64,000 bases of DNA from Pseudomonadota bacterium (lineage in GTDB: Bacteria; Bdellovibrionota; UBA1018; CAIMNF01): positions 1-64,000 of the forward strand of contig JAIXOQ010000027.1 of the NCBI GenBank assembly GCA_027486675.1, written 5' to 3'. The position numbers and the translations under genes were made by a program. Positions 1 to 10,095 of the stretch are shown piece after piece (the stretch's first letter is position 1; every line of letters begins with the position of its first letter). The notes beneath the pieces are model-generated. The model searched no databases. It worked only from the letters and a program-made list of their open reading frames with translations, and was not told the DNA's origin.

Positions 1-86
1 AATGGAATCACGTATCTGAAGTTCAATTAAATCCAACAAAAGAAATGAGGGAATCACTCCAAAATGCCGAACAATCCGCTGCCTAA
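1..86 (+). CDS. C-terminal tail of an upstream gene (partial)
   Basis: Reading from base 3, the sequence encodes about 27 residues ending in QNAEQSAA and stops at the TAA at 84-86. The composition (polar and charged, no rare residues) looks like a protein tail. The other two forward frames stop within the first 30 bases. The family cannot be told from so short a piece. The stretch 87-301 that follows holds no gene I can support; it is AT-rich and is presumably the leader of the next gene. Confidence 0.4.
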   Translation, partial: WNHVSEVQLNPTKEMRESLQNAEQSAA

Positions 87-301
87 AAAGCACGCGACAT
101 CTTTCTTGAAAAATTCCGAGGATGATTGAGAATTCAAGGGGTTAGCTAAGTCACCGTGTTTTTCTTGTGCGGTCTTTGCCTGATTCTTATGAAATAAACA
201 TGAATCATTAAATCAACTCCGGTCGTGAGCCCGTTGATCCGGATTTACAGCCAGCTCCTCGGTTGTCGCCACCCTATTGTTGTGTTATTTTGTCGGGAAT
301 T

Positions 302-3300
302 ATGGGGTTCGGAAAAACACCTAGACTTAGAGCCATACTTTCAGGGCTATCGCTGGGGTTGTCTCTTTGCACTTTGGACTGCTTGGCCGGGACCGACCGC
401 GATCCTCCGCCCGCGGACATTTCCCCAAAAGCCCAAGAACTTTGGCTGCTGTTTTTCTCAAGTGACCCCAAATACGACGGCATGGGGGACTTGGTGGAAA
501 ATCACCTGGGATACCCAAGCATCAAGACGGCGCTCATGGACACCTTTGGGCCCGCGCACATGGAATTCCTCTCGCACCAGGCAGTTGTGCTTCGATTACG
601 TGAGGGATTCAAAGTGATGATGAATACCTTTTTTGAGCTTGAGCGTGAATACACGGAGCACTTTCTACCCACACATGGGTATGTCCCAATTCATGAACTT
701 GCTTCCCAGATGTTAAGCAGCCTCGAAGCATTAGAAAGTGCCGGCGGAGATCTTCGCAAGGTTCCAGAATTGATCGCAGAAGTGCGTACAAAAAGTAGTC
801 TGGGATTGGATGCTGTGCCTGGTCGGGGTAGTGACTATCGCACGCTGTATCAGCGGACTTTCAATCAGCAGATGGAACAGAATGAGTATCAGGAGAAAGC
901 AGCGAGCAAAAAAAGATTAAATAAAAGGCAGTTTGAGGCATGGAAAGAATATTGGGACGAAGAACTCCTGATGCTTTTGTCCAATGAAGTGAACCACCTT
1001 TTGCCTGAGCTCATTCGAGCGTCAGAAAAACCTTGGCTTGCTGAGATCTTGGAAGAGAGGGGAGATTGGATTGAGGAAAGTCATGAAGAGCTATACGGGG
1101 AAGGGCTCCAGGATTTTCTTAAATCCGTGGTGCGCTGGCGTATTTCCAGTTTTTCTGGAAAGAAGGAACTCCTTGCGGAATTTCAGCACAAGACCGTGGT
1201 CGTACGCTTGAAGCAACTGGGCATGGGGCCGTCAAGAGATTTAGCGATACCTGTTTCCTGGCAACGGTGTACCGATCATCTAATAGGACCGTATTTTGAG
1301 AAAAAATCAGAGACGACAAGAAGATCTCTTAGCCTTCGAAGTATGCACTTCCAGCTTCTGCAAACTCTTTATAACGACCTAGATTCAAATTCTGACGAAC
1401 CTGAAAGCCTAAAAAAATCATTTTTTTCCCGTGATCGCGAGACTATTTTGGCCACAAGGCTCAGATTGTACCTTTTCGATGTATATCCCACTTTTGCAAG
1501 GCATATAGCAGAATGGTACCAACAGTCGCTTCATGAAGTAGAAATTTCAAATAGGGGGGACTGGATCTTTCCAAAGTGGTTTGAAGTCTTCAGTGCATGG
1601 AGCCCTCCACGCCAAGCTAAAGAATCTGCATACATACTCCTCCTCCTTCGCGGTCTTCAACAATCCCCCGACCACTGGAAAGAGCGAGATGGGCTTGCTC
1701 AGTTTTCTATGACCCACGAACGAATACCCCGCACTGGAATGGATCATCCGCTTTTGAGTCGAGCGGCCGTTTCGGCAAGTAATGCCAAGCGCAGTGCTGA
1801 ATCCTTGCTGAATACCAACTTAGAAAATCTCGGGCAGGGTCCCGCGATTACTCCCACCGGATACTTTTCAAACGTAAGTAACGAGGCGCCAGCACCAGCA
1901 CTAAATACCACAAAAGAAGCCGTGAGCCGCGGGCTCACGCAAGAGTTCTTTCGCTTAGCGTGGAAGACAAATAAGTCTCCCATTGATTTGCTGCTCACCA
2001 AAAAATTCCCCAATGAGGCATGGATCCCGATCGATCTGAATCCTGGGGCAGTCGCAAAAGCTGATGTGAGTGTCATCAGCTCTGACTTTGCGATGCCCGA
2101 TGGTCGATGGATCTCTATCCCAACACCAAAAGACTCACAGATCGTAAAGTTTGCCGCTCAAGATGCGCATGGACCTTTAGATTCACGTGAATTTCAGATT
2201 TTAAAGACCAATGCAAAGGACGGTTATCTCCTGCAGTTTCTAAGTGTACCGCGCCCCATTCAATTTCACGCGGAGTTTAGGTTTGTCGCTCAGCCTAAAA
2301 AGTCTCATCCGGCACTATCAGCACCAACGCTTCGCTGGGATGCACATATGCACTCGATCGTCGCCCGTATGGAGGCCCTGGGATACGCTTCTCTTTCCGA
2401 AGGCATTCGCACGACATTTTCACATCAATCGACACTTAGCCTAAAAGAATTCTCTGACCTCATCAGTGTCGCTACCCGCTACAGTTATAAACCAGAAATA
2501 CCTGCCATGGACCATTCGGAAACCATGGAAGGGCTAACACGCTTTTTGGTGAACGGAGATTTCCATGCCCAGTGTGATGGAAGTGCGTCTCTTCTTCGCG
2601 CGATCTTAAATCCGTATCTTAAGGCAACTGCACCAAGCGTGACTCTGCAAGCCAGGTCGCTCTTTTCACAAGTCACCGATTCGGCCACAGCAGGGGATCT
2701 TCACGCAGAGAATGAAGTCTTCATCGACGCTCAGTCCTCAGGATTCCTGGACGCCACGCCTTCACAATTTGCACCGGGTGAATCAAAAGCAAGTATTTCG
2801 GATCCAACGACTCCGTCGCTTAAAGCTCATTCTGAAAAACCGTCCCGCACCGCCGCTGACTTCGCTGCAATGGATGAAAAATTTTTAACCTCGCTCGAAA
2901 ACACGATTCACTCCATCGGGTTAGTGACCGGATTTAAACAAATGGTCCAAGGTGCGGGTCAGAGTGGGGCTAACTCTAAGCTTCCTCATAAATGGGTGCG
3001 GGACCGGTTTTATGAAATAAAAGCTCTGCTCGCCGGAACCAAAGGGGCACCGTCTGTTTCAACTCTGCTGCGTTTCGAGGCGATTGCAGTGGAGGCGCGC
3101 CAACTTTGGAAAGACCACGACGCCCACGTGGAAACGGTGACAAAAGGCCGTTCGAAGTTCAGGCAATATCCAGCACTTTATAGCTCGCCGATTCATCTTG
3201 CGACGCGAGCCATGTATCAGCGATTGTCTGAGATGCCCGGGATACTTCAGGTCTCAGAGCGGCTTGCAGCACTCAAAGACTGCACAGGGATCGCCGAAGG

Positions 3301-3322
3301 CCAGAAGCTCATCCATCACTAG
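302..3322 (+). CDS. Large secreted protein with transglutaminase-like domain
   Basis: A protein of 1006 residues counted from the ATG at 302; an in-frame TTG at 263 would add 13 residues ahead of the signal peptide and is less likely. The N-terminus has basic residues (PRLR) and a hydrophobic stretch to about residue 29, so it is probably exported. Residues 30-600 match no family I know. Near the C-terminal third there is a transglutaminase-like triad: Cys758 in QCDGSASLLRA, His801 in DLHAENEVFID and Asp817 in GFLDATPSQ. The Cys-His spacing of 43 and His-Asp spacing of 16 are typical of the transglut_core fold. This suggests a periplasmic or secreted cysteine peptidase or crosslinking enzyme; the substrate is unknown. 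Its stop overlaps the stop of the convergent transporter gene by 4 bp. Confidence 0.7.
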   Translation: MGFGKTPRLRAILSGLSLGLSLCTLDCLAGTDRDPPPADISPKAQELWLLFFSSDPKYDGMGDLVENHLGYPSIKTALMDTFGPAHMEFLSHQAVVLRLREGFKVMMNTFFELEREYTEHFLPTHGYVPIHELASQMLSSLEALESAGGDLRKVPELIAEVRTKSSLGLDAVPGRGSDYRTLYQRTFNQQMEQNEYQEKAASKKRLNKRQFEAWKEYWDEELLMLLSNEVNHLLPELIRASEKPWLAEILEERGDWIEESHEELYGEGLQDFLKSVVRWRISSFSGKKELLAEFQHKTVVVRLKQLGMGPSRDLAIPVSWQRCTDHLIGPYFEKKSETTRRSLSLRSMHFQLLQTLYNDLDSNSDEPESLKKSFFSRDRETILATRLRLYLFDVYPTFARHIAEWYQQSLHEVEISNRGDWIFPKWFEVFSAWSPPRQAKESAYILLLLRGLQQSPDHWKERDGLAQFSMTHERIPRTGMDHPLLSRAAVSASNAKRSAESLLNTNLENLGQGPAITPTGYFSNVSNEAPAPALNTTKEAVSRGLTQEFFRLAWKTNKSPIDLLLTKKFPNEAWIPIDLNPGAVAKADVSVISSDFAMPDGRWISIPTPKDSQIVKFAAQDAHGPLDSREFQILKTNAKDGYLLQFLSVPRPIQFHAEFRFVAQPKKSHPALSAPTLRWDAHMHSIVARMEALGYASLSEGIRTTFSHQSTLSLKEFSDLISVATRYSYKPEIPAMDHSETMEGLTRFLVNGDFHAQCDGSASLLRAILNPYLKATAPSVTLQARSLFSQVTDSATAGDLHAENEVFIDAQSSGFLDATPSQFAPGESKASISDPTTPSLKAHSEKPSRTAADFAAMDEKFLTSLENTIHSIGLVTGFKQMVQGAGQSGANSKLPHKWVRDRFYEIKALLAGTKGAPSVSTLLRFEAIAVEARQLWKDHDAHVETVTKGRSKFRQYPALYSSPIHLATRAMYQRLSEMPGILQVSERLAALKDCTGIAEGQKLIHH

Positions 3323-4614
3323 ACCGCTCTGTCTTTCGCCGTTTTCCCCCAAATCAGAAGCATCAAAAATGCGCCGACGCCTGCGAACCCAACCATGCTT
3401 GGCCCCCACGCGGCCCAGCCGAAACGATCCAGCAGCGCCCCAATGCCGACTCCTGTGGCAGCGCCGCCCAAGTACTGCATGCCATCAAACATCCCTGCAG
3501 CAGTGGCAGATGCGTCTTTGCCGCCAAAGTCCATCGCAGCGGCGCCCGATAACATCGTGTGCACGATGCTGACCGCAAACGAATTTACAACAAATGCTAA
3601 GATCACGGCGTCGATGCTCGGCATATAGGTCACAACCAGCATTGCGCAGACTTGCAAAGAAAAACCGAAAAATGCGATGGGGGGTCTACGGCCATCGAAG
3701 AAAAAATCAGAAAAACTTCCAGCGATGAATGCTCCTAAAATCGCAGCGCCAATGATGATCAAACTGCCTTGCACAAATACCGGTGAAGAAACTTCTAAGC
3801 CCCCAGCCTCAAGCATGTAACGCGGGAACCATTGCTCAAAACCGTGACGCACAAAACCCATGCAAAACACTGCAGTCGCGATCGTGATCGCTACAGGGTT
3901 GGTCCAAAGTTTTTTGATGACACTTCTCAGGGGTTCTGCGACATCGCTGTAGCGAGTTGCGTCCTCAGGGTCGAGCTCTGTGAGTTTGCAGTCCTTTGGA
4001 TCATTCCGAACAAACAGGAACGTCGGGATACACATCATCAGGATCAAAGTCGCAGGAATGAAAAAGACCAGGGGCCAGGTTCCGGTACTGACTAAGTAAG
4101 CTCCTAGTGCAAATACAAGGAGGCGACCCAGCTGCAAGAGCGAACCAAAAATAGCCGAAAAAATCCCTCTTTCAGCGACGTGGAACCAAGCCGTATTGAC
4201 CGAAATCAGGGAGAGGGCGCTGAAGCTTTGAAAGTAAGAGTTTAAGGCCCAGACCGTGGCCAGGTAGGCGACCAGGACTTCACCTGTCCCTAAAAATCCC
4301 ATATATGCGCCCAATCCAAAAAGGACGTTACACACCACAGATCCAAGTGCACCCATCAGCATCGCTCTTCGGCCGCCGATACGGTCTGCAAGAGGCCCGT
4401 TTACAAAAGCGGAAAGCCCATAAACGAGGAGACCCGCGCTGATGATCGTTCCGACTTGAGACCTATCCCAACCCAAGTGTTTTGAGAGCTCCTGGTTTGC
4501 AAAACTTAAATTGTAGCGTCCCGCGTACATCACCGCGTAGGTCAGGCCTAGGATCAGCCAGTTTGCGGTCCTGCGACGTTTGAACTCTAAACTGTGGCGC
4601 GGGCTCTTCGTCAT
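3319..4614 (-). CDS. MFS transporter, organophosphate antiporter (GlpT/UhpT-like)
   Basis: A 431-residue inner-membrane protein with about 12 hydrophobic segments. The N-terminal region carries YAGRYNLSFANQ, and loop 2-3 carries LADRIGGRRAM. Both are typical of the organophosphate:inorganic phosphate antiporter branch of the major facilitator superfamily (GlpT, UhpT, PgtP). Such proteins exchange a phosphorylated solute for phosphate; the substrate cannot be read from sequence. It stands alone, converging on the gene to its left and divergent from the helicase gene to its right (35 bp apart). Import of host-derived phosphorylated metabolites would suit a predator but is inference. Confidence 0.8.
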   Translation of the reverse strand: MTKSPRHSLEFKRRRTANWLILGLTYAVMYAGRYNLSFANQELSKHLGWDRSQVGTIISAGLLVYGLSAFVNGPLADRIGGRRAMLMGALGSVVCNVLFGLGAYMGFLGTGEVLVAYLATVWALNSYFQSFSALSLISVNTAWFHVAERGIFSAIFGSLLQLGRLLVFALGAYLVSTGTWPLVFFIPATLILMMCIPTFLFVRNDPKDCKLTELDPEDATRYSDVAEPLRSVIKKLWTNPVAITIATAVFCMGFVRHGFEQWFPRYMLEAGGLEVSSPVFVQGSLIIIGAAILGAFIAGSFSDFFFDGRRPPIAFFGFSLQVCAMLVVTYMPSIDAVILAFVVNSFAVSIVHTMLSGAAAMDFGGKDASATAAGMFDGMQYLGGAATGVGIGALLDRFGWAAWGPSMVGFAGVGAFLMLLIWGKTAKDRAV

Positions 4615-4649
4615 TTCCTAAGCTTGGGTGTTTCAGTTAAGGTCCTCAA

Positions 4650-5927
4650 GTGGAATGGACAAAAGATCAGCTCGCAGCCCTTGAAGCTTTAGACTCACGC
4701 TCGAATGTTTTTTTAACCGGGGCGGCAGGCACTGGGAAGTCGACGGTGCTGAAAGAGGCCCGCAAACGAAAATTTGATACCGCGGAAACAGCGGTTCTTG
4801 CATCGACCGGCACGGCTGCAATTTTGGTCGGCGGCCGCACCTTTCATAGCTTCTTTGGACTTGGAATTTTAGAAGGCGGCTTTGACGCAACTGTTGCGCG
4901 GGCCGTGTCCCACCGCGGAATAGCAAAACGTTTGGCCAAAGCCCGCTCGGTCATCATTGATGAAGTTTCGATGCTTGGGGCCAAAGAATTAGACGCCGCC
5001 GAAGCAATCGCCAGGAAAGTACGAAAAGTATCAGAACCTTGGGGTGGCTTAAGGGTCGTTTTTGTAGGGGACTTTGCCCAGTTGCCACCCGTTACCCGCC
5101 AAGGTGAAGAGCGCGCTTGGGCCTTTCATAGTGCCGCATGGCGGGCAGCTGAAGTGACGGTCGTGGATTTAAAGGAAGTGGTCAGGTCGAGTGTCACCGA
5201 GTGGAATAAGGTGCTTGGAGCGGTCAGAAAAGGCGAACTCACCCCGGAAGCGGACCAGGCACTCAAACGTTTAGTGCGTCCCGTCGATGTTGAGTTCTCG
5301 GGAACCCGGCTCTTTTCCAGGCGTCATCAGGTGGATTCGATCAATCAGGAACGCTTAAGCCGCTTGGGCGGCAAAGAGCACGTCTTTCCAACGATCTATT
5401 CTGGACGTGCACCTAAGGTGGATGAACTCAAACGCAACGCGCCTATCCCTGAAACACTGGTGCTGAAAGAACGGGCACTCGTGATGTTTCGAAACAATCA
5501 CCCCGACGGCATTTGGGTGAATGGATCTTTGGGACATATCGAAGAGATTTCTAAAAAGGAACTGAAGGTTCAGTTGCTCAGTGGAAAAGTCGTCGAAGTT
5601 GAACCGGTAGAATTCAGTGTGCTCGACGCTGAGGGCAGTGTTGCGGCAGTGGCCTCGAACTTCCCGCTCACACTTTCCTGGGCATGTACGATTCATAAAG
5701 CGCAGGGCGCGACACTCGATCGAGCGCATGTCGATCTGAAGGGTGTTTGGGAGCACGGTCAGGCATATGTAGCGCTTTCCCGCGTGCGCTCGCCTGAGGC
5801 ATTGAGCCTTGAGGGTTGGTCAAAGAACGTGGTCCGGATTGATCCTGAGGTGTCGCGATTCTACCGTTGGTCAGGGGCTTCAGACTTTGAAGACGAGTTC
5901 ACGACCGACCTCTTCCCAAGCCCGTAA
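4650..5927 (+). CDS. Pif1/RecD2-like superfamily 1 DNA helicase
   Basis: 425 residues from a GTG start, with AAGG about 8 nt upstream. The Walker A motif GAAGTGKST lies at residues 24-32, motif II is IIDEVSM, and motif III is VGDFAQLPPV. Motifs V and VI are TIHKAQGATLDRAHVDL and AYVALSRVRS. This is the motif set of SF1B helicases related to Pif1 and the C-terminal half of RecD/TraA. It lacks the N-terminal region of RecD2. A role in DNA repair, fork restart or G-quadruplex unwinding is family knowledge, not shown here. The last 67 bases overlap the tail of the convergent DUF971 gene. Confidence 0.85.
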   Translation: MEWTKDQLAALEALDSRSNVFLTGAAGTGKSTVLKEARKRKFDTAETAVLASTGTAAILVGGRTFHSFFGLGILEGGFDATVARAVSHRGIAKRLAKARSVIIDEVSMLGAKELDAAEAIARKVRKVSEPWGGLRVVFVGDFAQLPPVTRQGEERAWAFHSAAWRAAEVTVVDLKEVVRSSVTEWNKVLGAVRKGELTPEADQALKRLVRPVDVEFSGTRLFSRRHQVDSINQERLSRLGGKEHVFPTIYSGRAPKVDELKRNAPIPETLVLKERALVMFRNNHPDGIWVNGSLGHIEEISKKELKVQLLSGKVVEVEPVEFSVLDAEGSVAAVASNFPLTLSWACTIHKAQGATLDRAHVDLKGVWEHGQAYVALSRVRSPEALSLEGWSKNVVRIDPEVSRFYRWSGASDFEDEFTTDLFPSP

Positions 5928-6208
5928 AGCCGGTCAAAGTGGTACATCCCGGTGGAGTGCCCGTCGCTCCAGATCATCTGAAGTGCATAGCGCCCGACGG
6001 GTGAAACGGACTTTGGGTGGATGTCTTTGGGTAAGGATTCCGCTTTTAGGGTCCTCTTGCCAGTGATCTCATCGACGCAGGTGGCGCAGGGACATTCGAA
6101 CCTGAGATCAAAGTAAGGGACTGAGAAGACCTCTCCATTATCAAAAGTCATTTCTAGGTTCTGTTTGTCCTTAGGGTGCACGCGGGTCAGGTTCGGCATA
6201 GTGTTCAA
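5861..6208 (-). CDS. DUF971 family protein
   Basis: 115 residues, or 112 if the second ATG at 6199 is used. The protein is a single DUF971 (gamma-butyrobetaine hydroxylase N-terminal-like) domain. It has FDLRFECPCATCVDEITG near residues 33-50 and the terminal pattern YALQMIWSDGHSTGMYHFD. DUF971 domains occur next to or inside iron-sulphur carrier proteins (Mrp/ApbC) and carnitine enzymes; here it is alone. The Cys-x-Cys-x2-Cys group could bind metal. It is divergent from the phosphonate operon, with only 37 bp between the two starts, so the two promoters must overlap or be leaderless. Confidence 0.8.
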   Translation of the reverse strand: MNTMPNLTRVHPKDKQNLEMTFDNGEVFSVPYFDLRFECPCATCVDEITGKRTLKAESLPKDIHPKSVSPVGRYALQMIWSDGHSTGMYHFDRLYGLGKRSVVNSSSKSEAPDQR

Positions 6209-6245
6209 ATTCTAGCGGACTTTGTGGTGATTCTGTTAAACCAGA

Positions 6246-7877
6246 ATGACCGTGAAAAAGACTACTCAGCTAAAAAAATTGATACAGTCCTCTGAACTTT
6301 CCTTTCTGATGGAGGCCCACAACGGCCTTTCCGCAAAAATCGTCGAAGAGGCGGGGTTTGAAGGGATCTGGGCCAGTGGCCTTTCGATCTCAGCAAGTCT
6401 TGGTGTGCGTGACAACAATGAAGCGAGCTGGACTCAGGTGCTTGAAGTTGCGGAATACATGAGTGATGCAACCACGATCCCAATTTTGCTGGATGGGGAT
6501 ACAGGATACGGGAACTTCAATTCGATGCGCCGTTTGGTTCGAAAGTTAGAAAGCCGTGGCGTTGCGGGTGTGTGCATTGAGGATAAACTTTTCCCTAAAA
6601 CCAATAGTTTCATTCGCGGCAGCGCACAGCCTCTTGCTGAAATCGAAGAGTTCGCAGGAAAAATTAAAGCTGGAAAGGACGCACAGACAGATGATGACTT
6701 TATCATCGTAGCCCGCGTTGAAGCATTCATCGCAGGGTGGGGTTTAGATGAAGCGATGAAGCGGGCGGAAGCGTACCGCCAAGCCGGTGCCGATGCGATT
6801 TTGATTCACTCAGCGCTTCGTTCCCCGTCTGAAATCTTAGACTTTAAAAAAGCCTGGGGTGATCGTCTGCCGGTAGTGATTGTTCCAACGAAGTACTACA
6901 CAACTCCGACGGATGTTTTTCGTGATCAAAAGTTCAGTGTTTGTATCTGGGCAAACCATCTGATGCGCGCGGCCATCACGACGATGCGAAAAACTGCGAA
7001 ACAGATTCATCAGGATCAAAATCTTCTCAAGGTTGAGGATGAAGTGGTCTCTGTTGCTGAGGTTTTCAAAATCCAAGGCGAAGACGAGCTTGCAGAAGCC
7101 GAAAAACGTTATCTTCCACAGACTGCTCAAAATGCACGGGCAATCGTCCTTGCGGCATCACGCGGGAAAGAGTTGGGCGTTTTGACCGAGGATCGTCCAA
7201 AAACGATGGTCAATATTGCAGGGAAACCCATTCTTTCGCACATCGCGACTTCTTTACGTGAAGTGGGTGTTAAGGATATTTCCGTAGTCCGGGGATACAA
7301 GAAGGATGCAGTGAATTTGGCAAGCCTTCGTTATTTTGATAATGCCCAGTTTGAGACCACCCAAGAAGTGGGTTCCTTGCTTTGTGCCAAATCTGTTATC
7401 GAAGAAAAGGGCGTTGATTCCTTGTTGCTGATGTACGGGGATGTGCTTTTGCGGAAACACGTTATTCAGGATTTGGTAGAAACAGAAGGCGACATGGTGA
7501 TCGCGGTCGACTCCAACTTAAAGGACAGCAAAAACAAAGGCCGTTTCGCGGATTATGTTGTTTGCAGCGAGCCGGTTTCGAAAAGATCTTTCTACTCGAA
7601 GGTTACTCTGAAGTCCGTGTCTCACGATTCAGAAACCTCCGGATTGCACGGAGAATGGATGGGCGTCGTTTGTTTAAGACAAAAGGCACGCGAAGCATTG
7701 ATCGCTGAGCTCTCAGAGATTGGCAAAAATCCGGATCAACTGAAGACCCTCAAACTCCCAGATCTTTTCCCACGCTTACAGGCGCGTGGTGTTGAGATCC
7801 GTGTCGTATACACCACAGGTGCCTGGATGGATGTCGATAGTTCCGAAGACTTGGTCGCAACTGGGGAATTCACATGA
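6246..7877 (+). CDS. aepX: Phosphoenolpyruvate mutase fused to nucleotidyltransferase
   Basis: 543 residues in two domains. Residues 1-295 form a PEP mutase of the isocitrate lyase superfamily, with the diagnostic lid motif [10 protein letters not shown] at 112-121 (EDK-X5-NS). This enzyme converts PEP to phosphonopyruvate, the entry step to nearly all phosphonates. Residues 298-543 form a sugar-1-phosphate-type nucleotidyltransferase fold, with [10 protein letters not shown] and [16 protein letters not shown] at 302-330. The usual glycine of LAAG is serine here. The fused domain is a candidate for cytidylyl transfer to 2-aminoethylphosphonate. It is the first gene of an eight-gene chain and its stop overlaps the next start (ATGA). 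No clear ribosome-binding site is visible. Confidence 0.93.
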   Translation: MTVKKTTQLKKLIQSSELSFLMEAHNGLSAKIVEEAGFEGIWASGLSISASLGVRDNNEASWTQVLEVAEYMSDATTIPILLDGDTGYGNFNSMRRLVRKLESRGVAGVCIEDKLFPKTNSFIRGSAQPLAEIEEFAGKIKAGKDAQTDDDFIIVARVEAFIAGWGLDEAMKRAEAYRQAGADAILIHSALRSPSEILDFKKAWGDRLPVVIVPTKYYTTPTDVFRDQKFSVCIWANHLMRAAITTMRKTAKQIHQDQNLLKVEDEVVSVAEVFKIQGEDELAEAEKRYLPQTAQNARAIVLAASRGKELGVLTEDRPKTMVNIAGKPILSHIATSLREVGVKDISVVRGYKKDAVNLASLRYFDNAQFETTQEVGSLLCAKSVIEEKGVDSLLLMYGDVLLRKHVIQDLVETEGDMVIAVDSNLKDSKNKGRFADYVVCSEPVSKRSFYSKVTLKSVSHDSETSGLHGEWMGVVCLRQKAREALIAELSEIGKNPDQLKTLKLPDLFPRLQARGVEIRVVYTTGAWMDVDSSEDLVATGEFT

Positions 7878-9013
7878 TCTCAGCCAGTTCTTTTTGTGAA
7901 GCTGCCAAGCGCCGAGGCTTTGATCTTTGGACAGGGGTTCCTTGTAGCTATCTCAAGCCCTTCATCAACTACGTGATTGATGCCCCAGACCTTGAGTACA
8001 TAGGCGCGGCCAATGAAGGGGATGCGATTGCAATCGGTGCAGGCGCAGAGATTGGCGGACGCAAGTCTGTCGTGATGTTTCAGAACTCAGGCTTTGGAAA
8101 TACGGTGAACCCGCTCACTTCCATCAACATGATCTGCAAAATTCCAAGTCTCATCATCACGACTTGGCGTGGCGAGCCGGGTGGCGCACACGACGAACCT
8201 CAGCACGAACTCATGGGTGAGATCACACCAGCGCTCTTTGATACGATGAAGATCAAATGGGAATTTTTTCCCACTGAGGAATCCCAGGTGGAAGGCGTAC
8301 TCAATCGTGTTACCGAGCACATGGAGCGCACGCGCGAACCTTATGGGCTTATCATGAAAAAAGATTCTGTGGCCCCTTACGCGCTTAAGTCCAAAGCAGA
8401 ACGTCGCGCAATTCCGATTGCTGAACTTCCACCGGCGAAGTGGCCAGCCGAGCTTCAGACACGTCGAGAAATCCTAAGTGCGATTCAAAAAGCAAGCGCA
8501 CCTACCGATGCATTGATCGCGACGACCGGTTTTGCAGGTCGTGTTCTGTATGCCGTAGAAGACCGCGTCAATCAGCTTTATATGGTCGGTGGGATGGGCT
8601 GCGCATCGAGTCTTGCCCAAGGACTAGCGGTGGCACAAAAGAAACGTCGGGTGATTTGTTTGGACGGAGACGGTGCAGCACTGATGCGGTTAGGAGCCTT
8701 GGCCACTCTTGGTTACGAGCGGCCCAAAAACATGCTGCATTTTATTTTAGACAACGAAGTCCACGACTCGACCGGCGGTCAGTCAACAGTGTCTCATTCG
8801 GTCGATCTAGCGCGCATTGCGGCAGCGTGTGGCTATCCAAAAGTAGTTCGAGCGACGACTCTGTCCGAGATTGAAGCTATTGTCCGTGCTCCGACTTCGG
8901 AACTGACCTTAGTGCACGTAAAAATGAAGGCAGGGGAATCTGCGGATCTTCCCCGTCCGAAAGTTACGCCTGAAGAAGTAGTGTTGCGTATGAAAGGTTG
9001 GCTCACACAATGA
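7874..9013 (+). CDS. aepY: Phosphonopyruvate decarboxylase
   Basis: 379 residues, the normal length for this thiamine-diphosphate enzyme. The N-terminal pyrimidine-binding half has the activating glutamate in AANEGDA (Glu48). The pyrophosphate-binding half has GDGAAL from residue 265 and the downstream [11 protein letters not shown] around Asn294, the ThDP/Mg signature. It decarboxylates phosphonopyruvate to phosphonoacetaldehyde, making the unfavourable PEP mutase reaction irreversible. It is translationally coupled on both sides by 4-bp overlaps (7874-7877 and 9010-9013), exactly between the mutase and the transaminase. The function is fully consistent with its neighbours. Confidence 0.95.
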   Translation: MISASSFCEAAKRRGFDLWTGVPCSYLKPFINYVIDAPDLEYIGAANEGDAIAIGAGAEIGGRKSVVMFQNSGFGNTVNPLTSINMICKIPSLIITTWRGEPGGAHDEPQHELMGEITPALFDTMKIKWEFFPTEESQVEGVLNRVTEHMERTREPYGLIMKKDSVAPYALKSKAERRAIPIAELPPAKWPAELQTRREILSAIQKASAPTDALIATTGFAGRVLYAVEDRVNQLYMVGGMGCASSLAQGLAVAQKKRRVICLDGDGAALMRLGALATLGYERPKNMLHFILDNEVHDSTGGQSTVSHSVDLARIAAACGYPKVVRATTLSEIEAIVRAPTSELTLVHVKMKAGESADLPRPKVTPEEVVLRMKGWLTQ

Positions 9014-10095
9014 AGCGCGAAAGACTCTTAAATCCAGGCCCCGTGACGCTCAGTCCCTCAGTCCGTACTGCATTGCAAAGGCCAGACCTTTGTCACCGGG
9101 AAAAAGAATTTTTTGATCTCACGACCTCGGTGATTCAAAGGCTCGAAAAGGTTTACGCGAATCCCGGCCATGCCTATCGCGCTTTGGTGATGACAGGTTC
9201 AGGAACGGCAGCGGTTGAAGCGATGATTTCATCGCTTGCTCCAAAAGCTGGAAAGACCTTAGTGATCGCAAACGGCGTTTATGGCGAGCGGGCAGCAACC
9301 ATGCTTTCCATGCAAGGCAAGGGACACGTCGTGCTTAAGCAGGAGTGGACCGATGCGCCGGACCTACGCGCCATCGAGGATCTTTTATCTAAGGACTCAG
9401 ACATTAAAAAAATATTCGTCGTGCACCATGAGACCACAACCGGACGCTTAAATGATCTTGCATCCATTGGCGCGCTTGCGAAGAAATATAAAAAGCCACT
9501 GCTTGTAGATGCTGTGAGTTCTTTTGGCGCTGAGGACGTTCAGCTCACAGAGTGGAATATTGAGGCCTTAGCAGGCGCCGCAAACAAATGTCTTCATGGT
9601 GTTCCAGGGATTGCTTTTGTATTAGTGAAGTCAGAGATCTTTGCTGCAGAGACCACTCAGTCGGCCTCTCTTTATTTTGATCTTTGGCAGTACGCAAAAG
9701 GGCAGGGATCAGGGGTTTCCCCATTCACGCAATCGGTGCAAGCGATGAATGCACTCGATGCAGCTTTGACTGAGTTTGATGCCGCTGGAGGCTGGAAGGC
9801 CCGACATCTCCGCTACAAGACCCTGCAGGTCCGAGTTCGTACGACTCTAAAAGAGCTTGGAATCAAGGACCTGCTGTCTGATCCAGAATCGACTTCGGTC
9901 GTCCTTGCAGGATTTCAGATTCCCGCTGGAAAAACCTATGCCGCACTGCATTCGGCTCTTAAGGCAAAGAATTTCACGGTCTATGCAGGTCAGGCAAAAC
10001 TTGAGGGTGAGATCTTTCGCATCTCAACGATGGGGGACTTGCATGATTCCGACATCGAAGAGCTCTGCACTGAGCTTCGGAATGCACTGCGATGA
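9010..10095 (+). CDS. phnW: 2-aminoethylphosphonate:pyruvate transaminase
   Basis: 361 residues from the ATG at 9010, which overlaps the decarboxylase stop. A TTG 12 bases upstream is possible but less likely. It is a class V (subgroup IV) aminotransferase: the N-terminus LLNPGPVTLSPSVR, the PLP pocket TGSGTAAVEA and the Schiff-base lysine Lys193 in AGAANKCLHGVPG are all present. In this setting it should run in the biosynthetic direction, aminating phosphonoacetaldehyde to 2-aminoethylphosphonate (AEP), as in phosphonolipid and phosphonoglycan producers. There are no degradation genes nearby (phnX, phnA, phnY), which argues against a catabolic role. Confidence 0.93.
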   Translation: MKRERLLNPGPVTLSPSVRTALQRPDLCHREKEFFDLTTSVIQRLEKVYANPGHAYRALVMTGSGTAAVEAMISSLAPKAGKTLVIANGVYGERAATMLSMQGKGHVVLKQEWTDAPDLRAIEDLLSKDSDIKKIFVVHHETTTGRLNDLASIGALAKKYKKPLLVDAVSSFGAEDVQLTEWNIEALAGAANKCLHGVPGIAFVLVKSEIFAAETTQSASLYFDLWQYAKGQGSGVSPFTQSVQAMNALDAALTEFDAAGGWKARHLRYKTLQVRVRTTLKELGIKDLLSDPESTSVVLAGFQIPAGKTYAALHSALKAKNFTVYAGQAKLEGEIFRISTMGDLHDSDIEELCTELRNALR

